From positions 206,293,813 to 206,357,812 of the forward strand of contig JAKGHH010000001.1 of the NCBI GenBank assembly GCA_022828595.1: a stretch of 64,000 bases of DNA. Direction: 5' to 3'. Each line of letters begins with the position of its first letter. Within the stretch, counting starts at the first letter, position 1. This DNA is from Nelumbo lutea (taxonomy: Eukaryota > Streptophyta > Magnoliopsida > Proteales > Nelumbonaceae). Under the pieces are notes generated by a model. That model had not been told where the DNA came from. It saw only the letters and a list, made by a program, of their open reading frames with translations, and did no database searches. Below are positions 22,940 to 35,154 of the stretch, piece by piece. The position numbers and the translations under genes were made by a program.

Positions 22940-23440
22940 CTCTGCTTCAAGGACGGGAGCGACCTCCTCTGCCCCACCAAAAATGCTAGGCCGAGGTAAG
23001 TCCTCTATGTACACGGTGTTCATGGTGTTGTGACTCATGCTGGCTAACCGGGACAGGGCGTTGGCCTCAGTGTTCTCTGACCTTGGGATTTGCTTGATGA
23101 AGTGTGACTGGAAGTTGAGCAGAGCCTCCTTTACTTTTTCCAAGTATGCGATCATGGAGAGCTCGCGTGCTTCGTATTCGCCCGTAACCTAGTTGACCAT
23201 GAGTTGGGAATCACTGTAGATAACTATGTGCTTTGCTCTTACCTTTTGCACTAGGTTCAACCCAGCTATCAATGCCTCGTACTCTACCTCGTTGTTGGAT
23301 GCTGTGAACTTAAAGCGTAGTGCGTATTCCAATTTCGTGCCACTCAGGCCACGTAGGACTATTCCAGTCCCGCTGCCCTGCTGGTTCGAGGAGCCATTTA
23401 TGTGAAGGATCCAAGGCTCCTCATCCCAGTTCCCGTTTGG
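22940..23440 (-). pseudogene. Gypsy-2 second (plant-type) RNase H domain
   Basis: Downstream of the RT-linked RNase H comes a second RNase H-fold segment, with WILHINGSSN, NNEVEYEALIAGL and IYSDSQLMVN. In the family the first motif reads DGSS, so the first catalytic Asp is replaced by Asn. Dual RNase H domains are known for Tat/Ogre elements. An in-frame stop at about 23188 splits it from the following segment. Confidence 0.75.
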
Positions 23441-23599
23441 CCTAACCAGGAGAGATGCCACACTGGCTGCTACTTCACGAGGTTTAGACTCTATTGGCTT
23501 GGGAGCTCCGAGCTCACCCGAACTAGGGATCTCGGGCTCAATCGGCCTAGGGACTTCGAGGTTGAACGTGCACTCAGCGATAAAATCTGCTAAGGCTTG

Positions 23600-25468
23600 G
23601 GCCTTAACAGCAGTTCGTGGCTTATACTGGAGGTCGTACTCGCTGAGCTCGATGGCCCACTTCATCAGCCGACCGGAAACCTCGGGCTTGAGTAAGACTT
23701 GCCTTAGAGGTTTGTTAGTCAAGACCACGACGGTGTGAGCCTGGAAATATGGGCGGAGTTTCCGAGCTGCAATCACCAGTGCGTACGCCAGCTTTTCTAT
23801 CTGCGGGTATCTCGTCTCTGCTCCCTGTAGAATTTTACTAACATAATAGACGGGCCGTTGGACCCGATCTTCTTCCTTTATTAGTACCGAATTGACCACC
23901 TCGTCACTTGCCGAGAGGTACAGTTCTAAGACTTTGCCCTCCTTGGGCCTGGCTAAGGTTGGCATAGTGGCGAGGTAGGTCTTCAGCTCGTCGAACACGA
24001 GCTGGCAATCTCGGGTCCATTCGAACCCTTTGCCTTTGATTACCTTTAAAAAAAGGCAGAGAGCGGTCTGCCGATTTGGACATGAAGCGGCTAAGGGCGG
24101 CTATGCGGCCGTTTAGCCTATGAACCTCTTTTACTTTTCCAGTGGTCTCATATCTAGGATGGCCTTTATTTTGTCCGGGTTGGCCTCAATACCGCGCCGG
24201 TTGACAATGTACCCTAGAAACTTACCCGAGGTGACACCGAAGACACATTTGTTGGGGTTCAGTTTCATGCTAAATTGTCGTAGAATTTGGAAGACAGAAT
24301 CTAAGTCTTGTATTAATTCTTTTGAGAACTGTGTCTTGACGACCATGTCGTCTACATAGCACTCTATTTTCGTGCCAATTAAGGGTCGAAACAGCTTATT
24401 TACAAGTCTTTGGAAGGTCGCCCTAGCATTCTTCAGTCCGAAGGGCATGACCTTGTAGCAGTATAGGCCGAACTCGGTTATGAAGCTGGTTTTTTCCTCA
24501 TCGAACTGGTCCATCCTGATTTGGTTGTAGCCTGAGTAGGCGTCCAAGAAGCTTAGCAACTCATGTGTCGAGGTCGCATCCACTAGGCGGTCGATTCTGG
24601 GGAGGGGGAAGTAGTCTTTTGGGCAAGCTCGATTCAGGTTGGTGTAGTCGACGCACATGCGCCACTTGTCGTTTGCCTTTTTCACCAGTACTGGGTTGGT
24701 CACCCAGCTCGGGTAATGAGTTTCCCTTACGAAGTCTGCTGCGATGAGCTTCTCGACCTCTTCCTCGACTACCCTCCATCGCTCTGGGGCTAGGTTGTGT
24801 TTCTTCTGTTTAACGGGTCTGACTACAGGGTCAGTGTTAAGTTTGTGAGTTATAAGGCCAGGGTCAATACCGGGCATGTCGGCTGCGGACCATGCAAAAA
24901 TATCTAAATTTTGGAGTAAGAAACTCACCAATTCGGTTCGTAGAGGTTCCTTGACGGAAGCACCGATCTGTATTGTTCGAGCCGCATCTGTAGCCGAGGT
25001 CGGGATTGCGACTGTTTCCTCTATGGGCGAAGCTCGTTCCTCGCCCTGCTCCGTAGGCTGCTCCAGCTCGAGGTCATCGGCCGCCTTGGTTTTTCCCTTC
25101 AGAGCGGCAACATAACGCTTGCGGGACTCAAGTTGGTCGCCCCGCGCTACCCCTACACTGAAGTCTGTAGGGAACTTCATTGCCAGATAGTAGGTGGAGA
25201 CCACTGCCCGCAGAATATGCGTGATTGGCCACCCTATTATGGCATTGTATGGGGAGGGGGTCGCGACCACCAAGAAATTGTGGTTGAGTCTAACCACACA
25301 AGGCCATGTGCCAACTTTCACAGGTATTGTTATCTTCCCGAGGGGCCTGACTTCCTCTCCGCTGAAGCCCACCAAAGGAGTGTTTGCGGGCTTTAGCTCG
25401 CTTCTCCGCAACTGTAGCTGGTCAAATGCCGACTTGAAGAGGATGTCTGCCGAGCTTCCTGAATCCAC
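23600..25468 (-). pseudogene. Gypsy-2 protease, reverse transcriptase and first RNase H
   Basis: A long open frame (24131-25468) begins at the retropepsin motif VDSGSSADILF, with the catalytic triplet intact, and continues through RT with CVDYTNLNRACPKD, LDAYSGYNQI, MPFGLKNARATFQ and the catalytic YVDDMVVK. After a frame change near 24060-24130, the connection and RNase H (LSASDEVVNSVLI, YYVSKILQGAETRYP) run to about 23600. This is the best preserved coding block of any element here; protease and RT catalytic residues are present. Confidence 0.85.
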
Positions 25469-25506
25469 TAGTACGCGCCTGACTTCGAAGTCGCTGATCC
25501 TTAGTT

Positions 25507-27533
25507 TTATGACGAGTGCGTCATCGTGGGGGTAGTGGATACCTCACGCATCATCTTCCGTGAAGATCGTTCTTTTGTCTTCAGCCTCTTTGGAGGGTTC
25601 TGTTCTTCTCGAGCTACCTCGCGAACTGACATCCGGGCTGCTGCCGAAGTACACCCTACTACCACCGAACCTCCCACTATCACATGGATGGTTCCTCGAA
25701 CTGGCCTCTCTTCCGGAGGCTGTCGTTGCAACGCTTCGGCTAGTTTGCTGCTGGACTCGGGAACATTCTTTCCGTGCTCCCCTTGCCGACCTGCCTTATT
25801 GTTATTATTATTATTATATTGTACAAAATTTCTCAAGTATCCGCGACGGATGAGTCCCTCTATCTCATCTCGGAGATTATTACACTGTTTGGTACTATGA
25901 CCGTGATCTTTATGAAAACTACAGTCCATATTTTTATTTCTCTCGTTTGGATTCCCCTTTAGTCGAGGTGGCCACTTTACGTATGGGGCGTCTTTGATCG
26001 TCATCAAGATCCCAGTCCGCCTCGTGTTTAATGGTGTGTAATTCGTTTGGACTGCTAAGGGAGCTCGGGACGGCTGGCTTGGCTTCGCCTCCCGGGCCGG
26101 GTTTCTTCTATCGCCTGGGTTGGAGGGTTCACCTTCTCTTTTCCTTTTCTCGACCCTGACTTCGGTCCTTTGGTTGATCTCTTCCTTTGTTCTCATGAAC
26201 TTGTCCGCGAGCTTGAGGAATTCGGCCACAGTCACGGGCTGGCTAGCTACCATGTGCCATTTGAACTCCTTGTGCGTTACTCCTCTCTTGGTCGCCGTGA
26301 GCTGTACCATGGGGTCTAATCGTAGTATCTGCAAGCACGCTTCATTGAACCGCTTGATGTTGCCCCAGATAGATTCTCCTTCTCTCTAGACTACTCCGAA
26401 GATGCTTTCCTCAGTTCTGGGGCACTGCTTGCTAGTAACGAATTATGCAGTGAAGACATGCACGAACTTGGTCCAGCTTCTTATTGACCCAGGGGCTAGG
26501 TTCCTGTACCAGGTGCGGGCCACCCCCTGAAGGTGGTGGTGAAGGCCACACACATGCATGATTCACTGGCCCTAGCGAGGTGCATTTGGGATTGGAAAGC
26601 ATCGACGTGGTCGTTGGGGTCAAAGGACCCATCATACTTGTCCAAAGGCGGGAGCTTAAAGTATCTGGGCATGGGGACTGCCAGGAGTTCTAATGCGAGG
26701 GGGAAGGAACTAAGAGAATTGGGGCAGCTTTTACCTCGTCCGAGCTCGTCTCTTCCTTTCCTCGGAGCTCGGGCAGGACACGGGTGGCAGTTCGGAGACT
26801 TCGTCGGCGCCTTCGTTGAGTGGGCCTGGTACTGGCGCTGCTGGCCTCTGTGTTGCCGAGCTCGATGGGCCCGGAATGTTGGTCTGCTGCTAGGGCGCTG
26901 AACTGGTTCTCCATGAGCGGGAACTCAGGCTTGAAGCGTCGAGGTGCTGACCTCGCGGGCGAGGTTACCTGACCCGCCTGCGAGCTGCGAGGCGAGGGTG
27001 ATTTTCCTTTCCCTTCGGCCTGGGGATGAGGCCTAGCTGTTAGGGGGGTTCTGGAGCTGGGAGGTTTCTCCCCAGTGAGGGCGTCCACCCTGAGGGGAGG
27101 CCTTAACCGGCTTCGGGGCAGGGTGCCGAGGTGGAAGCAGTGACTGGTTCAGGGGTAGTTGGGGGAACTGCTGCTGATAATGATGTTGGGAGAGGTGGTG
27201 TAGTACTTGGTGCTGCTGGAGTTGATGTTGCTGGAATTGCTGCATTTGGGCCTGCATCGCCCGCATGCATTGCATCAGGTCGTCAAACTGGTTCTGGCGG
27301 GTCGCCAGGGGGACAGCAGTTGGTTCAGCAAAAGTTGTTTCGATTGGGAGTGGAAGAGGGACGTTCACGGTAGGAAGGTTTACGGGCGCCACTGTTTGAG
27401 GCGCATTCAAGCTGGGGATCCCATCCACAGGAAGGGGGATGGTGAACTGTCTGATGCACACCACGGGGGCTTGGAGTCGTTCCCTGGTGGTGTTTGTCTC
27501 TGTGCCACGTCCGGCGTTGCTGGAGGAAGCCAT
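25507..27533 (-). pseudogene. Gypsy-2 gag region
   Basis: Minus-strand gag in several pieces. There is a Gln/His-rich N-terminal part (27033-27533, MASSSNAG start), a Pro/Ser-rich linker (26690-27088) and a retrotransposon gag core (about 26340-26640, broken by stops). A basic nucleocapsid-like part (25507-26334) carries a zinc-finger-like pattern near DCSFHKDHGHSTKQC. Frameshifts and stops separate the parts. Confidence 0.75.
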
Positions 27534-27600
27534 GAGTGTTGGGGTTTTGGAAGAAGATGAGGTTATGAGAGTTTTAGAGGGAGGCTTTTAGAAGCGTTTT

Positions 27601-27618
27601 CCCACAGACGGCGCCAAT
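27601..27618 (-). other. Gypsy-2 primer-binding region
   Basis: The minus strand reads ATTGGCGCCGTCTGTGGG directly after the 5' LTR. It is the least altered version of the motif among the three Gypsy elements. Confidence 0.75.
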
Positions 27619-28394
27619 TGATGGTGCACAATCCGGCTGGTCCTAGCTATCAATGGCCTTGCCTCTGAACGGAATTGTGGGGAACCTGAAACGGAGAAGA
27701 TGAGGAAGCTCCAGGGGGAACCCGGTGTGGAGGCTCCGAAGCTCAAGTTAGAATCCTTCAAAGGCAAGATAAAACCAGATAGCGCAAAGTTTGCATACCA
27801 TGTTCTTAGGGGGTAGGGAGCCTTTTATAACCACATCGCGCATTCACTTTCAAGCTTCTGTCAGATCGGGCATGATTATTTCTGAGTTCCTGCCAGTTCG
27901 GATGTCATCCCCTCTGGCCGGGCAGAACCGTCACTGCTCCCTTTGTCGGAGCCGTCTCTGCGGCTGGTGACGATGGTGGCAGGTGGCGGTGGCAGGAGGC
28001 CGTTTGAAGTGCGGCTGTCAAGCGTCAGATCCCAAATCAATCAGGTGCGCCGCCCTTGGATACGGACATCCTCGGTGTCAGGTATGGTACGTGTGGTCAG
28101 TCTGGCGTCCTGGAGGCGAAGTGCTGGAGTGGTGAGCGAGATGAAGTCTTGAGTTCGGATAGGGGAACGTCCCGAACTGCCATGAGGCGGGCCAGTTCGG
28201 GTCACTACCTTGTGAGGCTCGGGCTCTTTGTAGGGAGCTCGGGCTCCTAGTAGGGAGTTCAGACTCCTAGTTGGGAGTTCGGACCGCTGGTTTCCTCCCT
28301 TTGATGCCCGTGCCTTGGGCGTGCTGTTTGTTCTAAGCTGTTTGCTTTTGCCATGTAAAGTGATTGCGAGGTCGGGCCAAATCTTCCTTCATCA
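27619..28394 (-). repeat. Gypsy-2 5' LTR
   Basis: A 776-bp LTR with ends TGATGGTG and CTTCATCA. Minus-strand TATAAAAG at 27822-27829. Its minisatellite is short (about 28216-28283). Confidence 0.88.
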
Positions 28395-28578
28395 AAAACA
28401 AAAGCAGTCTTAAGTAGATCTAGAACGATTAACAACCAAATGAAGAAGAAAAGATCAGAGGTGGAAAGGTTGATTTTAGATATAGAAGAAAATTTGGAGT
28501 TTAGCAGAAGAGGGGAAAGAAGAAAAACCTCCAAGTAGGGGCTTGATCTTAGGAGGGGATGCCAAATTTTTTATTTCC

Positions 28579-29330
28579 ATGAAAATCATCAATTGGAATG
28601 TAAGGGGGCTGGGGAGTGCTTGGAAAAGAAGGCAAATTAAGGACCTCCTTAGAAGGGAAAGGCCGGATATAGTGATGCTACAGGAGACCAAACTAGATGA
28701 TATTGATAGAAGTTGGGAAAGAAGTATTTGGAAATCTAGAGGAATAAACTAGGTATCAACACCTTCTTGGGGGGCTTTAGAGGGAATTGTAACTTTTTGG
28801 AGAGAGGATGTTGTGGAGATGGTGGAGGAGCTAGAAGGAAATTTTTTAGTGTCATTATAATTTAGGACGGAAGATGATGGATTTACTTGGGCACTAACTA
28901 ATGTGTATGGACTAAGTAATTACGATGAATGATTTTTGGGAAGAACTTTATGGGATACAAGGGTTTTGGGATGGTCCGTGGTGCTTGGGGGGAGATTTCA
29001 ATGTAATCCGATTTACGAATGAATCAAATAATCCCCAATAGGTCATCACAACCAACATGCGGAGATTCAATGATTTTATTAATAATTGTGTATTAAAAAG
29101 AACTCCCAATGCTGCAAGCCCTCTATACTTGGTCCAACTTTCAGGAGACACCAACCTGTTCCAAATTAAATAGATTCATTTTCAATGAAAGTTGAGAAAA
29201 CAACTGGGCAGACTTGATAACTAGGGCTTTATCGAGAGTCACTTCTGACCATTGCCCCATTGACTTAGGACAACAACCTTTTAGGTAAGGACCTCAACCT
29301 TTTAGGTTTAAGAACATGTGGCTGACTCAC
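28579..29330 (+). pseudogene. L1 ORF2 endonuclease domain remnant
   Basis: Begins MKIINWNVRGLG, the start of the APE-like endonuclease of plant L1 ORF2, and continues with DIVMLQETK. After about 58 codons stops and frameshifts accumulate, although later motifs are still recognisable across frames. This enzyme normally nicks target DNA for reverse transcription. Confidence 0.8.
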
Positions 29331-29356
29331 CCGAACTTTGTGAAGAAGGTTGAGGA

Positions 29357-31453
29357 ATGGTGGAGAGAAGACACCTAAGGGGGGTGAAGTGGAAAGGGGA
29401 AAGATTTTACAAAAAACTTAAAAGATTGCGAGCACATGTGAAGGAGTGGAATTTAGAGCATTTTGGGAGAATAGAAGAAAGGAAATCCTCTCTGTTGACC
29501 CAAATAGAGGAATTGGATGCAAAGGAATCTCAAAGAACCATAAGCCCTCAAGAGAGAGATTGGAGATGGGAACTAAAAAGAGAGTTAGATGAAGTTGTTT
29601 TGAGAGAAGAAATTTCTTGGAGGCAGAAGTCTAGATGTAAATGGATTAAGGAAGGAGATGTGAACACTAAATTCTTTCATAACCTAGCCAATGGAAGGAG
29701 AAGGAAAAACCTAGTGTCCAAACTGGAAGTGGATGGAATAGTCTTTGATACCCAAGAGAGGATAACCAACTGTTTTGTTGACCACTTCAAATCCATTTTG
29801 AGGAGATCCCTAAGACCTAGTGTGGAGTTGGAAGGCGTTACCTAGCAAAGGCTTCTAGAAGAGAGTAGAAGTTGGTTGGAAAGGAATTTTAAAGAGGAAG
29901 AAATCAAAAAAGCCATTTTTTCAATGGACAGGTCAAAAACACCTGGGCCAGATGGATTTACAATGGCTTTCTTCCAAGACTGTTGGGACGTAAACAAAGA
30001 AGATTTAATCGAGGTCTTTAAGGAATTTGAGGATAACCTAGTGATGAGTCGTGGAGTTAATGCTACTTTTCTAGCTTTAATTTCTAAGAAGAAAGAAGCC
30101 AAGCATCCAAAGGATTTTAGACCTATTAGCTTGGTGACTAGTGTTTACAAGGTTGTGGCTAATGTCTTATCTTTGAGGATAAAAAAATGTGCTTCCTTGT
30201 CTTACCAACCAAGCACAAGGAGCTTTTGTTCAAGGGAGACAAATTGTAGATCATATTGTAATAGCAAATGAATGTGTGGAGGAGATGAGGAGATTAGGGC
30301 GTCAAGGTTTTATTTGCAAACTTGATCTTGAAAAGGCCTATGACTTGGTGGATTAGGGATTCTTACTACTTGTGCTAAGGAAGTGTGGGTTTGGGGATAA
30401 ATGGTGCAAATGGGTAAATGGTTGTCTGTTCAATTGCCATTATTCCTTCATAGTCAATGGGGTAGTTAATGATTTTTTCCCAACTAGTAGGGGTTTGAGA
30501 TAAGGTGATCCTATGTCACCGTTCCTTTTCACTTTAGTCGTTGATGCTTTTAATAGGCTCTTCTTAGAAGCAGATAGAGGTGGATCTCTAAGAGGGTGGA
30601 GAATAGGTAGAGACGGAGTTTCAGTAACCCATCTCCAATTGGCAGATGACATAATAATCTTTTGTGAATGTTATGATTTGATGGAGGTAAGGAATTTGAA
30701 GGATTTAATAATTCACTTTGAGAGGGCCTCAATTTTAAAGGTAAATTTTGAGAAGAATTGTGTTGTGGGAGTTCACTTGAACAGAGAGGAGTTGGAGTCT
30801 ATAGCAACCTTTCTAGAATGCACTTGCTCTCAGTAGCCTCTATCCTACCTAGGACTTCCTTTAGGTGCAAATCCAAAGGAAAGTAGGTTATAGAACTCGG
30901 TGGTGGAAAGATTTGAAAAAAGATTGACAGTTTGGAAGAGAAACTATATTTCCAAGGGGGTAGAGTTACTTTGATTAAAACAACTTTAGCCAACTTGCCT
31001 TTACACTTCATTTCAGTCTTTAGAATTCCTAAAAGGGAGGCAAAGATGTTGGAAAAACTAATGAGGAATTTCTTATGGAAACCTGGTAAAGAGAAAAAAT
31101 ATCACTTGATTAGGTGGGAGGTGGTGTGTCGAAGTAAGGAAGGAGGTCTAGGATTAGGGAATGTGGTGAGCAAGAATGAGGCTCTTTTAGGTAAGTGACT
31201 TTGGAGGTGACCCCTGGAGAGGGAGAGGTTGTGGAATGAAGTAGTGAAAAGTATCCATGGTTGTTCTAAATCAGGTTGGGATGCGGGAGTATCCCGAAGG
31301 GCTTTGCTCACAACTACTTGGGTGAGCTCTCAACCCCTAAAAGACTGTTTCCCTTCTCTCTATTCCATCTCCTTCTTTAAAATGAAACCCATCTCTTGGT
31401 TCCTTTCCCCCCTGGTTTGGCCTTTGGCCTTAAATTGGGATTTTGGGTTTTGA
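29357..31453 (+). pseudogene. L1 ORF2 reverse transcriptase remnant
   Basis: The frame 29357-29845 is the linker with the KWIKEGDVNTKFFH motif. 29876-30271 holds the RT start (DRSKTPGPDGFTMAFFQ, DFRPISLV). 30513-30836 has GDPMSPFLFTLV (start near 30490) and LQLADDIIIF, where the catalytic AspAsp pair is kept. 30932-31198 carries the thumb-like region (GGRVTLIKTTLANLP). A stop splits GLR and GDP. Non-functional through several stops and shifts. Confidence 0.82.
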
Positions 31454-31767
31454 AGAAGGTTAAAGGATGAAGAATCTCCTTGCATTTCAGAGCTGTTGTT
31501 TCTTCTAGATTTGGTGTGTTTGGACCCCCCTAACCCAGATAAATGAGTTTGGTCCCTAACCTCGGTTGGCTCATTCACTTGTGCTTCTTTCTTTAAAGCC
31601 CTTTGCTCCAACCCCTCCTCTCAGCTCTTCCCCGTTAAAGAGGTTTGGTCAAGACCAATTCCCCCAAAATAGCTGTGTTTTGTTGGGAAGCCTATTATGA
31701 TAAGATCAATCCTGTGGAAAACTTGCAAAAGAAGAAACCTTTTATGTGCTTATCCCCTTATTTGTGC

Positions 31768-31849
31768 TCTTTGTGTAAAGTGAGGGGTGATGACTGTTAG
31801 AGGTGTAATCTTTGTGTAAAGTGAGGGGTGATGACTGTTAGAGGTGTAA
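31768..31849 (+). repeat. Perfect 41-bp tandem duplication at the left hAT end
   Basis: 31768-31808 and 31809-31849 are identical. Each copy contains about 30 bases ending with the hAT target sequence ATGACTGT plus the first 11 bases of the hAT terminus (TAGAGGTGTAA). The duplication therefore arose at or after hAT insertion. Confidence 0.9.
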
Positions 31850-34800
31850 ATCTGGTCGGGCCGCCCGTGGCCCGGCACGACAGCTAACAGGCCATGCCAG
31901 GCCCAGCACGGAGGTTCGTGCCGTACTGGGTCGGGGGTTCGAGGCCCATGGCCGGCACGGCACGACACAACACCACATGTTGTGCGGCCCGCGTGCCGAC
32001 ACAACCCAGCCCACGACACGGCATGCCAAGCTCGTAACGGGCTGTGCTCGGCCTACTCGAGAATATAGCCGTTGGGCCCCCCTTTCAAAGGGGCCCAACG
32101 GCTAGTTTTAGCTTTTTGGGGGTTGAAAAAATGACATAAATGCCCCCCAACCACTATATAACAACTAGTTTAGGGGGCATTTTGGGTAAAGTTAGAAGTA
32201 ACTTTACAATGACCAAAATACCCTCCCAACAACTAAATAACAGATAGTTTTTGGGTATTTTGGGCAATTGAGTTATGTTCAATTCCTATAAATAGCCCTA
32301 TCCTCCACCATTCTCATCACACTAGTTCAACAATTCTCTTAATCTCTTCTCTCTCTCTCTCTCTCTCTAATACTCATACATTCTCAATTATCTGCAATCT
32401 GACCGATTAGCTTATTATCTGATTCTGCATTCTTTAATTCTCAAGTCTCAAATTTATCGAAGTTTCGACTTTCAACAAGAAGAAGGCTTGCTCAACCAGC
32501 TCAAGTATCTCAATCCGGGCGGCTTGGACGTTGAAAGGCTTCAACTATTGAAATCAAGTTGGGATTTTGAACCGACAATCCAGGTAAGTCGAATTAAATT
32601 AATTTTTATCTTTTTAGAATTAAAAAAAAATGGTTGGCTCTTCTGAAAACTATTCCCCAACATATTCACCATGGATGACATTCAATCGCATCACGATAGT
32701 ATTAGTGTTAGCACTAATCCCGATGTGCTTGATGTCGATGGAAGTGGAACTTTCACCCCCGATAGTAGTGATACTAGGAGAAAAAGGAGGGCTTCTAAGC
32801 TGAGTAGCCCGGTTTGGAAAGTTTTCAAAGTAGAAGATATGGAGGGGGAGGGGAAAAGGGCCAAAAATGTAGGAAATACTTTAGTTATTGTAGCAAGGGT
32901 GGTACGGAGGAGGCATCTACTCACACATGAGCAAGAGGAAGATGGAGGGAGAGAAACAACCCAAACACAAATTGGGAGGGGGACTAGTTTTGGTACTTTT
33001 AGATATTTACAAGAAAAAATGAAATAAGAACTTGCTAAGTATATTGTGCATGTAGAACAACCATTTATGTTAACTGAATATCCAAATCTAGAAAAATGGT
33101 TGCGTAGTTCTGTAAACCCATAATATAAAAAAGTTTCTAGGAATACTATAAGAACTGATGCTTTAAAATTTTTTTTATTCATATAAACAAATTTTAATTT
33201 CTTTGTTAGCAAATCTTAATTCTAAAGTTGCAATTACTTCAGATGTTTGGACATCCAAATTTAATATTAATTATATTTGTGTTACCGACCATTTTATTGA
33301 TGAAAATTGGCATTTGAATAAAAGAATTTTAAGTTTTACAAGGCTTGAATGGCCACATAATGGTAAATAATTTCATATTGGATGTGCATGTCACATCTAA
33401 TATTTATGTATTCAAGATGCCTTGAATATTATTTCAAATCATATTTCAAAAATTAGAAATTGTATTATATATATAAAGTTCAGGGGCAAGAAAACAAGAT
33501 TTTAAATATTTATACCAAAATTATGGTTTAAAATATAAACATTTTATATTAGATGTAAAGCATATGTGGAATTCTAACTATGGTGTGTTAGAAAGTTGTA
33601 TATCTCATAAACAAATTCTTTCTAATTTGTATAATTTAAAAATGCCTAATGATATGATATTTGAGGGAGACAAGTAAATGGCAGACTATATAAGAGATTT
33701 TTTTAAAACATTTTTATGATGCAACAAATGAATTATCTAGAATTTATTATCCAACTAGTTGTAATTTACCGTATCAATTAATGGTAACTAGTGACTGTTT
33801 TGCCAAATATACAAATAATCCACAATTCCAACGTATTGTTAAAATTATAGAAAATAAATTTAAAAAATATTGGGAGAACATTTCTCCACCTTTATTGTTT
33901 AGTTATGATATTAGACCCTAGGATTAGGAAAGATGGTTTAGATATTTTACTTGAAACATATTTTGAAAATATGAATATTTATATAGGAAATAAAAAAGAA
34001 GAAATTAATAATTTATTATTTGAAATGTACAGCTTGTATGAATTTGAAGTTGTAGGAAATATTCCTACAACTTGTTCATCATCATCTTCTTCTACTTCTG
34101 ACCTTGAGCCCAGTAGTAGAAGAGAAAAGTTTTTTTATTTAATAAGTAGAAAGAAAAAATCTGCTAGTTCTACAACAAGTTCATTTATTGAACTTAATTT
34201 TTATTTACAAACAAAATTTTCTAATTTAGGTGAAGTATCAAATAATTTTGATATTTTAGCCTGGTGCAGTGATCACTTGAAAAATTATCTGGTTCTCGCC
34301 GGCATGACACGTGATCTACTAACCCCTTTGGTGTCTACAGTTCCATCGGAATCTTGTTTTAGTGCAGGTACCAGGGTGCTGGATGGCAAAAGAAGTTGCG
34401 TGAACAATGAAAGCATAGAGATGTGCATCTGCTTCAAGGATTGATCAAATGTAGAAGATAGATTACAAGACAAGGGAGGGCATGATACAACACCAGACAT
34501 TTCACCCGAAGCAGATGATGAAAGTCATGAATGATGATTCATGAATTTGACTACTTGTAGAATTTTTCATTTTTTCAAATTATTGTAAAATTTTTAATTT
34601 TTATTTAATTTATTTGATATATATATATATATATTTAATTTTTTAACAATGCAAATTTGTATTTTCAATTTGTAATTATATTGTATTTTTTATATTTTAT
34701 TAATTTATTCCATTTTTATATTTCATTCATCCAAGTATGCAATGATCCAGTCATTGTATTTGTAATTCACTAATTTGTACTATTCAAATTTAAATGAAAT

Positions 34801-35146
34801 AAAATTCCTATTTTTCTTCCAATTTGTTATTCCATCATTCTTATTTCAATTTGGTTAAGTATTTTTTTCATTTATGTATTAAATAACTTAGATTTCTCAT
34901 TTCTTAATTTTTTAAATAGTTCATAATTCCCAAAGTTCATAAGAAAGTTAAATATTTTAGTTTTACAATTTTACTTAGAAAAGAAATCAAAATTTTCAAA
35001 AAAAAAAAAACAGTACAGTTCGATTCGGCCTAGGCCCAAGGTTGGCCCTGTGGCCCAGTCGAGCTTGGTCCAAGTCCATGGCACGGCCCGGCCCAGGCCC
35101 GAGTGCCGACACGGCACGACACGGGCCCGCTTACTTTACACCTCTA
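31839..35146 (+). mobile_element. hAT-superfamily DNA transposon inserted in the L1
   Basis: A 3308-bp element. Terminal repeats read TAGAGGTGTAAA at the left and TAGAGGTGTAAAG inward from the right, followed at both ends by GC-rich subterminal sequence with repeated GGCACGACA-like motifs. Flanks ATGACTGT (31831-31838) and AGGACTGT (35147-35154) match at 7 of 8, the hAT duplication size. Skipping the element and one flank, the L1 zinc-knuckle frame reads straight through, which confirms the borders. A CT microsatellite lies at about 32345-32369. Confidence 0.9.
32671..34444 (+). pseudogene. hAT transposase remnant (BED finger, hAT C-terminal domain)
   Basis: The first frame (32671-33027) has a charged N-terminus and a SPVWKVFKVE motif typical of a BED zinc finger. 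In the middle, across several frames, YPNLEKWLR, VAITSDVWTS and GCACHI-like blocks are seen. 33905-34444 holds ILDPRIRKDGLDILLETYF and the hAT dimerisation region (TPLVSTVPSESCFSAGTRVLD). The many stops between 33025 and 33900 show it is dead. Closest in style to Ac/RICESLEEPER-type transposases. Confidence 0.85.
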
Positions 35147-35154
35147 AGGACTGT

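Larger units (their letters stand above)
17906..28394 (-). mobile_element. Gypsy-2: Tat-like Ty3/Gypsy element with antisense extra gene
   Basis: LTRs 17906-18811 and 27619-28394 enclose, on the minus strand, gag, protease, RT, two RNase H domains and integrase. A spliced plus-strand gene (19429-21399) lies between integrase and the 3' LTR. The primer-binding region (27601-27618) and purine tract (from 18812) agree on direction. The left LTR end appears damaged: about 16 bases near its TG terminus are missing compared with the right LTR, and no target duplication can be seen. The protease-RT frame is long and open, but gag and integrase contain stops. Confidence 0.92.

Noticed and set aside
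25526..25900. Plus-strand frames opposite Gypsy-2 gag
   Set aside because: Reverse shadows of the gag/nucleocapsid region; no conserved counterpart in the other Gypsy copies.
31750..32098. Minus-strand frames rich in Arg, Pro and Gly near 31.8-32.1 kb
   Set aside because: They come from the GC-rich subterminal repeats of the hAT element.
32691..33212. 173-codon minus-strand frame with Leu/Phe-rich stretches
   Set aside because: Opposite strand of the hAT BED-finger exon; composition reflects the A-rich coding strand.
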